10,481 nt of DNA from an uncultured Eubacteriales bacterium (GTDB lineage: Bacteria; Bacillota; Clostridia; Christensenellales; Aristaeellaceae), in contig USDD01000088.1 of the NCBI GenBank assembly GCA_900553265.1, positions 1-10,481 on the forward strand. The letters run 5' to 3'. The translations under genes and the position numbers were made by a program. The notes beneath the pieces are model-generated. The model was not told the DNA's origin. It worked only from the letters and a program-made list of their open reading frames with translations, and did no database searches. This document shows, piece by piece, positions 1 through 5,407 of this stretch (positions are counted from its first letter, which is position 1; each line of letters begins with the position of its first letter).

Positions 1-3
1 CCT

Positions 4-102
4 CTCGAATTTAAATCGAGCCCGGCGGCGTGTACGGCGGGTGCGGGGCGATTTTATCGCAGGGAAATCCCATTTCCCGGAGAGAAAATCGCTGCTTTGC
101 AG
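4..102. other. Cluster of nested hairpins downstream of hydA
   Basis: No gene is supported here, but the stretch is rich in inverted repeats. An outer stem pairs GCGATTTT (48-55) with AAAATCGC (85-92). It encloses a perfect 7-bp hairpin with a CCC loop (62-78). Small hairpins also form at 48-60 (GCGAT-TTT-ATCGC), 92-102 (CTGC-TTT-GCAG) and 4-20 (CTCGA/TCGAG). No T-run follows on either strand, so a standard intrinsic terminator is not shown, although the position, about 170 bases past the hydA stop, would suit a 3' end or processing site. The function is unknown. Confidence 0.35.
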
Positions 103-200
103 AATTCTACTCATTCCTTATTCCATAGAATTATCGTCCTCTCATCGCCGCATAATAGCTTACAACCTACAGCAGATCATCTTCGAACTTATCCCAAGTA

Positions 201-262
201 TGCTCGGCATGTCGAAAGGTCGGGGGGAATCTCTCGACCTCGATGGTTCTTCACTTCCGAAT
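201..262. repeat. Possible degenerate intergenic palindromic repeat
   Basis: AGGTCG (217-222) and CGACCT (235-240) form an inverted repeat. Read as plus-strand RNA, the stem extends through G-U pairs to a 4-base loop. The flanking text (CTCGGCATGTCGAAAGGTC, then GGTTCTTCACTTCC) resembles, from memory, the small dispersed palindromic elements common between genes in many bacteria. Only one copy is present in the window, so repetition cannot be shown. With the hairpin cluster before it, this is what the 272 bases downstream of hydA contain; no gene is seen. Confidence 0.25.
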
Positions 263-272
263 GCGGTATGAG

Positions 273-2009
273 TTACGATTTCTGCGGCATCTGCCACGCG
301 TTAATATCGGTGTGCAGCAGGTGGTGCGAGCGCTCGGACAGCGGCTTGCCCAGATACTCCGCGTACAGCGCCTGCACATCGGGGTTTTCGTGGGAGAAGC
401 GCAGCGCCGAATTGTGATCGAGGCGCCAGAGGACGTCTCCCCGCTGCTCCGCGCATTCCTCGCCGTCGTGAATGGGCTGTCCTCCGCCGCCCGCGCAGCC
501 GCCGGGACAGGCCATAATCTCTACGAAATCATATTCCGCCTGTCCGGACGCCAGCGCTTCGAGAAGCCTTCTCGTGTTTCTGAGGCCGCTGGCCACCGCC
601 GTGCGGACAGTGCCCGCGCCGGGAATGTCGAAGCTCGCTTCCTTCCAGCCCTGCATGCCGCGCACCGCCGTGAATGCGTCGGGATCCGGGTTTTTGCCGG
701 TGGCCAGATAGTACGCGCTGCGAAGCGCCGCGTCCATAACGCCGCCGGTCGCGCCGAAAACTACGGCCGCGCCCGTGCCGGAGCCGAGCGGACTGTCAAA
801 GCCGCTCTCGTCCAGCGCCGCCGGATCGATCATGGCGCACCGAAGCATCCGCACCAGCTCGCGCGTGGTGATGACGACGTCCACGTCGGGATCGCCGCAG
901 GCGTCTTTCATCGTCGGAAGCGCCGCCTCCGCCTTTTTGGAGGTGCATGGCATGACAGAAACGACGCGCAGGTTTTTGGGATCGACGCCGATTTTTTCCG
1001 CAAAATAGCTCTTGGCGACCGCGCCGAACATCTGCTGCGGCGACTTTGCCGTGGACAGGTTCCCCGCGAACTGCGGGAACTGTCCCTTCACGAACCGAAC
1101 CCATCCGGGACAGCAGGACGTGAACATCGGCCAGGAATACTCGTCCCTGTGCGTAAAGCGCTCAATAAACTCGCTGCCCTCTTCCATGATGGTCAGATCG
1201 GCGCTGAAATTGGTATCAAACACATAGTTGAAGCCCAGCTGCCTGAGCGCAGTCGCCAGCACGCCCGGCGTGGCCTGCTCCGGCGTGAGGCCGAAATACT
1301 CCGCCCACGCCGCGCGGACGGCGGGAGCCACCTGCACGACCGTCGTCAGCGACGGGTCTGCCAGCATGCGATAGACGTGGTCGGTGTCGTCCCGCTCTTC
1401 CAGCGCGCCGACCGGGCAATGGGTGACGCACTGTCCGCAGTAGGTGCACAGGGAGGTGGAAAGGCTGTTGGCGCCCGCCGTGCCGACGGTCGTCCGGGAG
1501 CCGGTGCCGACCAGATCCCAGATATGAACGCCCTGCATCTTGTCGCAGACCTGAACGCAGCGCATGCACTTGACGCAGCGGTTTTCAAAGCGCAGAATGG
1601 GCGCGGTATAGTCCACGGCCGCCGGACGGAGCTTTTTCTGATAGGGCGCGCCGAGAAGGTTATAGTCGTTGGCGAGCTTCTGCAGCTTGCAGTTTCCGCT
1701 GCGCGTGCATTTGACGCAGTTCACATCGTGCTGGCTCAGCAGCAGCTGCAGATTCACGCGGCGCGTCATGCGAACCTTCTGGGAGTTGGTGTGAACGACC
1801 ATGCCCTCGCGAACCTCGCTGTCGCACGCGGCGACCAGCGTGTCCTGTCCCTCGACCTCAACCATGCAGATGCGGCACGCGCCGATCTCGTTGAGATCCC
1901 TGAGATAGCAGAGCGTGGGAATTTCTATGCCGGCCGTGCGCGCGGCCTCGAGAATGCTGGTTCCCTCCGGCGCGCGGACGCTTTTTCCGTTTATCGTCAG
2001 CGTTACCAT
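273..2009 (-). CDS. hydA: [FeFe] hydrogenase catalytic subunit (CpI-like, four accessory Fe-S clusters)
   Basis: Cytoplasmic iron-only hydrogenase that interconverts H2 with protons and electrons. At 578 residues it nearly matches C. pasteurianum CpI and is complete. An N-terminal plant-type [2Fe-2S] domain has C34, C45, C48 and C62. A His-ligated [4Fe-4S] site has H94, C98, C101 and C107. A two-cluster ferredoxin domain has C145, C148, C151, C155 and C188, C191, C194, C198. The H-cluster domain carries TSCCPGW (C299 proton relay, C300 ligand), MPCTSKK (C355) and MACPGGCAGGGGQP (C501, C505). The proton-path residues E280, E283 and S319 are also present. The small-subunit-like tail SHHLLH is intact. 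The ATG follows GGAGG by 8 bases and overlaps the 3' end of the flavoprotein gene by 7 bases, implying translational coupling. No NuoE- or NuoF-type HydB/HydC genes accompany it, so the upstream fusion protein is the probable electron partner. No maturase genes are in the window. Confidence 0.97.
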   Translation of the reverse strand: MVTLTINGKSVRAPEGTSILEAARTAGIEIPTLCYLRDLNEIGACRICMVEVEGQDTLVAACDSEVREGMVVHTNSQKVRMTRRVNLQLLLSQHDVNCVKCTRSGNCKLQKLANDYNLLGAPYQKKLRPAAVDYTAPILRFENRCVKCMRCVQVCDKMQGVHIWDLVGTGSRTTVGTAGANSLSTSLCTYCGQCVTHCPVGALEERDDTDHVYRMLADPSLTTVVQVAPAVRAAWAEYFGLTPEQATPGVLATALRQLGFNYVFDTNFSADLTIMEEGSEFIERFTHRDEYSWPMFTSCCPGWVRFVKGQFPQFAGNLSTAKSPQQMFGAVAKSYFAEKIGVDPKNLRVVSVMPCTSKKAEAALPTMKDACGDPDVDVVITTRELVRMLRCAMIDPAALDESGFDSPLGSGTGAAVVFGATGGVMDAALRSAYYLATGKNPDPDAFTAVRGMQGWKEASFDIPGAGTVRTAVASGLRNTRRLLEALASGQAEYDFVEIMACPGGCAGGGGQPIHDGEECAEQRGDVLWRLDHNSALRFSHENPDVQALYAEYLGKPLSERSHHLLHTDINAWQMPQKS

Positions 2010-3838
2010 CTTTCAATCCTCCCTCCTTTGAAAATACCATAGCCGAAGTGATCGCAGCGCAGGCACCGGGAGCTTTCCGCGCAGGCCTCCTCGCACGTCA
2101 TGCCGCATTCGATGTCCTCAAAATCACCCTTGCGCTGCGCGGCTTCGCGCTCCTTGGTATTGATGCGCCCGCGCGCAGGACATACCTCCAGATGCGGCGC
2201 GGGAATTTCCACATCGGTTCGGATCTCGTGGCGGAACCCGAGCTGCTCGTCGATGTTCGCCGCCGCGACCTTGCCCGCGGCAATCGCGCGGATGGCCGTC
2301 GCCGGCCCCGTCACACAGTCGCCGCCGGCGAACACGTTTTCCATGTTGTCCACCTGACTGGAACTTTCCGTGATGAACGTGCCGCGCCGGATGGGGATGC
2401 CGGTCTGCTCAAAGCCCGCGATTTCCACGCCCTGGCCGATGGCGACGACGATCACGTCCGCAGCAATCCGCTCCTCGGGAAGGCTTGCCTTCTCCGGGCG
2501 GGGCCGGCCGGATTTGTCCGCAAAGCCGATGATCTGCGGCTGCACCCAGAGCGCGGCGGCCTCGCCCGCCTCGTTCGCCTCGATGCGCACCGGCGCGCAG
2601 AGCTCGCGAATCTCCGCGCCCTCGGCAATCGCGCCCTGCACCTCGTCGGGCAGCGCGGTCATATCCTCGATTCTCCGGCGATAGACGCAGGTGACGCTGG
2701 CGGCGCCGAGGCGCACGGAGCTTCTGGTCACATCCATCGCCACATTGCCGCCGCCGATGACCACGACGCGCTTACCGGTAAAGTCCGGCATGACGTCGTC
2801 GCCGATGGCACGCAGCATCTCAACGGCGGACATGACGTTTTTGCTGTTCTCGCCCGGAATGCCGGTCTTTTTGTCCGTATGCGCGCCGATGGCCACGTAC
2901 AGACAGTCATAGTCCCTGTGCAGCTGTTCGAAGGAAATATCCCTTCCAATCGTCACGCCGGTATGCACCTCCACGCCGGTGGACAGAATGGACGCGATTT
3001 CAGCGTCCAGCTTTTCGCGCGGGAAGCGATAGGCCGGAATGCCGTAGCGAAGCATGCCGCCGAGCTGCTTCTTCTCCTCGAAAATGGTCACAGCGTGCCC
3101 CATAAGGCGCAGATAATACGCGCAGGAAAGGCCGCTCGGCCCACCGCCGATGATGGCGATGCGCTTGCCGGTGGCCGCTTCGCAGGGCGGATTCGGCACA
3201 TCCCCCGCGTGATCCACGGCGTAGCGCTTGAGTCCCCGGATATTGATGGGCGCGTCCACCATGTTCCGGCGGCAGCGCGCCTCGCAGGGATGCTCGCAGA
3301 TATACGCGCAGGCGGTGGGCATGGGGTTGTCCTTTCGGATAAGGCGCACCGCGTCCGCATACCGTCCTTCGCGCACAAGGGCAACATAGCCCGGAACATC
3401 GACGCCCGCGGGACACAGCGAGACGCAGGGAACCGGGTTCTGCAGCGAGGCGAGGCACCTGTGGTTTCGGACATGGTTCACATAGTCGTCGCGGAAGCCC
3501 TCGAAGCCGCTCAGCACCAGCTGCGCCGCGTCGCGGCCGATGGCGCAGTCGGCGGACGCGACAATCGCGCGCGCCGTTTTCTCAATGGTATCGATCGTCA
3601 GCATGGAGCCCGTCCCATCGAGGACCTGCCCCATCAGCGCCGCGAGCTGACCGAGGCCGATGCGGCAGGGAACGCATTTGCCGCACGACTGGGCATGGCA
3701 CAGCTGCAAAAAGGTCAGGGACATATCAATGGGACACAGCCCCGGAGGGCTGGACGCAATTCTGCGCTCCATATCCCTGTAAAGTTGGTCAACGACGGTC
3801 TGGGCCCTGCTTGCGGTTTTGATATCCAGTCTGCTCAA
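2003..3838 (-). CDS. NuoF-type 4Fe-4S domain fused to GltD-like FAD/NAD(P) oxidoreductase, probable hydrogenase partner
   Basis: An iron-sulfur flavoprotein of 611 residues from the TTG start. Residues 50-100 match the C-terminal NADH-dehydrogenase 4Fe-4S domain of NuoF (SCGKCVPCR with C52, C55, C58, then DCAIG with C98). Residues 138-189 are the GltD-type Fe-S domain (CVSLCPAG, then CAYICEHPCEARC). Next come an FAD fold (GGGPSG, 231-236), an NAD(P) fold (GGGNVAMD, 362-369, followed by YRRR, which suits NADPH) and the second FAD motif AGGDCVTGPATAIRAIAAGK. The tail has further cysteines (C553, C578, C582, C586, C592, C595), enough for another cluster. It is related to glutamate synthase small subunits and NfnB/SfrB proteins. 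No glutamate synthase large subunit is nearby, while hydA overlaps its end, so the inferred role is electron exchange between NAD(P)H and the hydrogenase. Whether it bifurcates electrons cannot be read from sequence. An upstream in-frame extension to 4039 runs into the regulator gene and is unlikely. Confidence 0.9.
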   Translation of the reverse strand: MSRLDIKTASRAQTVVDQLYRDMERRIASSPPGLCPIDMSLTFLQLCHAQSCGKCVPCRIGLGQLAALMGQVLDGTGSMLTIDTIEKTARAIVASADCAIGRDAAQLVLSGFEGFRDDYVNHVRNHRCLASLQNPVPCVSLCPAGVDVPGYVALVREGRYADAVRLIRKDNPMPTACAYICEHPCEARCRRNMVDAPINIRGLKRYAVDHAGDVPNPPCEAATGKRIAIIGGGPSGLSCAYYLRLMGHAVTIFEEKKQLGGMLRYGIPAYRFPREKLDAEIASILSTGVEVHTGVTIGRDISFEQLHRDYDCLYVAIGAHTDKKTGIPGENSKNVMSAVEMLRAIGDDVMPDFTGKRVVVIGGGNVAMDVTRSSVRLGAASVTCVYRRRIEDMTALPDEVQGAIAEGAEIRELCAPVRIEANEAGEAAALWVQPQIIGFADKSGRPRPEKASLPEERIAADVIVVAIGQGVEIAGFEQTGIPIRRGTFITESSSQVDNMENVFAGGDCVTGPATAIRAIAAGKVAAANIDEQLGFRHEIRTDVEIPAPHLEVCPARGRINTKEREAAQRKGDFEDIECGMTCEEACAESSRCLRCDHFGYGIFKGGRIERW

Positions 3839-3848
3839 GGTTGGTTCA

Positions 3849-3854
3849 CTCCTT
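3849..3854 (-). promoter_or_regulatory. Ribosome-binding site setting the TTG start of the flavoprotein
   Basis: AAGGAG on the minus strand lies 10 bases before a TTG at 3838-3836. The resulting N-terminus (MSRLDIKTASRAQ, then DQLYRDMERRI) fits what I recall of this family. The first in-frame ATG (3772, residue 23) lacks a good ribosome-binding site and would cut a conserved-looking segment. The same 10-mer ACAGAAGGAG recurs 70 bases upstream (3919-3928) with no start codon suitably placed after it. Confidence 0.65.
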
Positions 3855-3935
3855 CTGTCATCATTCTGTACCACGCATAAACGTCTTTCTGTGAATATAT
3901 CCGTGCTGTGGTTCTCGCCTCCTTCTGTACGCCGA

Positions 3936-4625
3936 CTATATGGAATCGGGCAACACGCGCCGCAGAAGGCGAATTCCGCCTCTGCGAAGCTCGATGCTTC
4001 CCGCCTGCTGCATCGTGCCGAGCAGGCGGGAAAGCGCACTCCGGTTCATGCCCAGATACTGCGCCATCCGCTCGCGCGTCATATTGGCGCAGACCATTCC
4101 GCCCGTGCTTTCCGCCTCGCGCTGCAAATAGGTCTCCAGCCGCCTTCTCCCGTCTGGGATCGCCAGCAGGCGAATATGGCTCTGCATCGCCCAGTATTTT
4201 TCCGATATTTCCTCCAGCAGATTGGACAGCAGCTTCGCACAGTCCCATCCACCGCCCTCTGCGCAGCGGCAGAGCAGTGCGTCCAGAGAGAAGAACAGGA
4301 TTCTGGAATCCTTTGCCGCGCGCAGCTCTACCGGGCTGCCGACCGTCCGCGCGGACATCAGCACGTCGCCGAACAGCCCGCCTGCTTCGTGGACGACCGC
4401 GAGGTTCTCCTGACCGTCCTGCGTATATTGCCATGCCTCAACGCGCCCGGACAGGACGATTCCCGCGTTTTCGACCTTCTCGCCCATTCCCCAAATGACG
4501 CTGTTTTTCGCAAAAACCGACGTGCGGGCCGACATCTTTTCCAGCAGTCCGCTCAGCTCAGCTTCGGAAAAACCCGCAAAGAGTCGATTTTGCATCAGTA
4601 TGCTCTGCTCTGTCCGCGTCAGCAT
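3936..4625 (-). CDS. Crp/Fnr-family transcriptional regulator
   Basis: A cytoplasmic DNA-binding regulator of 229 residues, normal for the family. Residues about 15-115 form the effector-binding beta-roll (with IVLSGRVEAWQY and GGLFGDV), followed by a dimerisation helix (about 128-150). The C-terminal winged helix-turn-helix is at about 160-220, with MTRERMAQYLGMNRSALSRLL as turn and recognition helix. The N-terminal cysteine cluster of classical Fnr is absent. Three cysteines (C119, C121, C129) sit between beta-roll and dimer helix, with C179 before the HTH, so redox or metal sensing is possible but unproven. In the recognition helix the S-R pair is kept, but the Glu of Fnr/Crp is replaced by S196, so the site may differ from TTGAT. 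The ATG has AAAGGAG 7 bases upstream. It lies 97 bases ahead of the hydrogenase genes on the same strand and diverges from the ECF-like gene, so it probably controls one or both. Confidence 0.92.
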   Translation of the reverse strand: MLTRTEQSILMQNRLFAGFSEAELSGLLEKMSARTSVFAKNSVIWGMGEKVENAGIVLSGRVEAWQYTQDGQENLAVVHEAGGLFGDVLMSARTVGSPVELRAAKDSRILFFSLDALLCRCAEGGGWDCAKLLSNLLEEISEKYWAMQSHIRLLAIPDGRRRLETYLQREAESTGGMVCANMTRERMAQYLGMNRSALSRLLGTMQQAGSIELRRGGIRLLRRVLPDSI

Positions 4626-4640
4626 TTTCTTTCTCCTTTG

Positions 4641-4654
4641 GTTGCATGCGCAAC
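4641..4654. promoter_or_regulatory. Candidate Crp/Fnr-type operator in the divergent region
   Basis: GTTGC-ATGC-GCAAC is a perfect inverted repeat with 5-bp arms and a 4-bp spacer, the same geometry as Fnr boxes (TTGAT-N4-ATCAA). Its centre (4647.5) is about 41.5 bases upstream of the start predicted from the TATAAT at 4677-4682. It also lies immediately upstream of the regulator's own ribosome-binding site. This placement suits activation of the transporter gene and possible blocking of the regulator's own transcript. That the neighbouring regulator binds it is inferred. Confidence 0.6.
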
Positions 4655-4676
4655 GGAATTTTTCCCGCGATCGCGC

Positions 4677-4682
4677 TATAAT
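4677..4682 (+). promoter_or_regulatory. Activator-dependent promoter (-10) of the ECF-like gene
   Basis: A perfect TATAAT lies 30 bases before the ATG at 4713. Seventeen bases upstream the sequence is CGGAAT, which is no -35 element. A strong -10 with no -35, plus a palindrome centred near -41.5, is the pattern of class II Crp/Fnr-activated promoters. The 17-bp spacer also contains a 10-bp self-complementary CGCGATCGCG (4666-4675). Confidence 0.65.
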
Positions 4683-4712
4683 GAGGTCGACAACAATTCG
4701 GGAGGGATTCTC

Positions 4713-5246
4713 ATGAAAAAAACGGTCTGGATCGTGCGAACCGCAATCTGCCTCGCACTTTTAATCGCTGTACAATTCTTCACCAGGAGCTTTGGTCAGT
4801 TGGCGACCGGCTCCTGCGTCAATCTGGTGCTGGCCGTCTCGGCGCTGATCGGCGGCGTCTGGTCCGGCATAACGGTGGCTGTCATTTCGCCGTTCTGCGC
4901 CTATCTGCTCGGCATCGGCCCGGCGTTTCTGCCGATGGTTCCGTGCGTTTCGCTGGGCAACGCGGTCTATGCGCTCCTGTTCGGTCTGTTCGTCGGCAAG
5001 TATCTGAAGGAGAAGACGCCGGCTGCCGCATACGTCAGCATGGCGCTGGCCGCGGCGGCAAAGTTTGTAACGCTGCTCGTCGTCCTCGTGCGGCTGGTTG
5101 CGCCGCACGTCGTTCCGGAGGCAAAGCTCAGCGTCGTTACGGCCTCCTTTACATGGCCTCAGCTGCTTACCGCAGTGATTGGTGGAATCATTGCCTGTCT
5201 GATCGCGCCGACCCTCCGCCGCGCGCTTGAAAAAAAGAACGGTTAG
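4713..5246 (+). CDS. Small membrane protein resembling an ECF-transporter S component
   Basis: A 177-residue hydrophobic protein. The ATG follows GGAGGG by 6 bases. About six membrane segments are visible: residues 6-24, 35-56, 58-72, 78-97, 104-130 and 148-168, with a positively charged end (RRALEKK). Length, helix number and small-residue-rich helices fit the substrate-binding S components of energy-coupling-factor vitamin transporters, which share an EcfA/A'/T module encoded elsewhere. No EcfA or EcfT gene is in the window. The substrate cannot be read from sequence; a vitamin or cofactor precursor is usual for the family. It diverges from the Crp/Fnr regulator gene and is probably controlled by it. 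Other families of small polytopic membrane proteins are possible, so the S-component call is moderate while the membrane-protein call is firm. Confidence 0.75.
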   Translation: MKKTVWIVRTAICLALLIAVQFFTRSFGQLATGSCVNLVLAVSALIGGVWSGITVAVISPFCAYLLGIGPAFLPMVPCVSLGNAVYALLFGLFVGKYLKEKTPAAAYVSMALAAAAKFVTLLVVLVRLVAPHVVPEAKLSVVTASFTWPQLLTAVIGGIIACLIAPTLRRALEKKNG

Positions 5247-5263
5247 CCAATGAATGCAATTCG

Positions 5264-5297
5264 GAGCAGCGGCGTTGATATTCGCCGCTGTTCTTTT
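5264..5297 (+). terminator. Intrinsic terminator of the ECF-like gene
   Basis: An 11-bp stem with one G-U pair (GAGCAGCGGCG at 5264-5274 with CGCCGCTGTTC at 5283-5293) and an 8-base loop is followed by TTTT, 17 bases past the stop codon. The minus strand lacks a T-run after the stem, so it is less convincing as the end of the converging lpdA transcript. Confidence 0.7.
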
Positions 5298-5401
5298 CAT
5301 GCGAACGTCCGACGCGAGGAGATGCCTGCCCGGCTCGACAGCGCTCCATCGAGCTCCGCCAGCCATTCATGCCGCCTCCGCACGGTCGGATGGCGCTCCA
5401 T
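5297..5401 (-). CDS. Possible 34-residue ORF just downstream of lpdA
   Basis: Six bases after the lpdA stop an ATG opens a 34-codon frame. The stop codon is part of TAGGAG, a Shine-Dalgarno-like sequence only 3 bases before the ATG. The peptide is basic and Arg-rich (starts MERHPTVRRRHEWLAELDG). About three quarters of third positions are G or C, as in the neighbouring genes. No family is recognised. The spacing is tight and the frame is short enough to be chance in GC-rich DNA, so this is a candidate only. Confidence 0.2.
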   Translation of the reverse strand: MERHPTVRRRHEWLAELDGALSSRAGISSRRTFA

Positions 5402-5407
5402 TTTCTC

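Noticed and set aside
243..2042. 599-codon plus-strand open frame opposite hydA
   Set aside because: It mirrors the hydrogenase gene, whose every cluster ligand is intact. The peptide is Ala/Arg/His-rich with no domain, an antisense artefact of GC-rich codon bias.
2048..3880. 610-codon plus-strand open frame opposite the flavoprotein gene
   Set aside because: The minus frame has unmistakable Fe-S, FAD and NAD(P) motifs. The plus frame has low-complexity composition and no proper ribosome-binding site.
3839..4039. N-terminal extension of the flavoprotein to an ATG at 4039
   Set aside because: The extra 67 residues overlap the end of the regulator gene in another frame and look non-protein-like. 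The TTG at 3838 has a ribosome-binding site and gives the expected family N-terminus.
3835..4434. 199-codon minus-strand frame within the regulator gene
   Set aside because: Arg-rich out-of-frame shadow of the Crp/Fnr coding region.
4666..4675. Self-complementary CGCGATCGCG in the -10/-35 spacer of the ECF-like gene
   Set aside because: A 10-bp GC-rich palindrome is easily chance at this composition. It has no spacing pattern of a known regulator and is noted only within the promoter entry.
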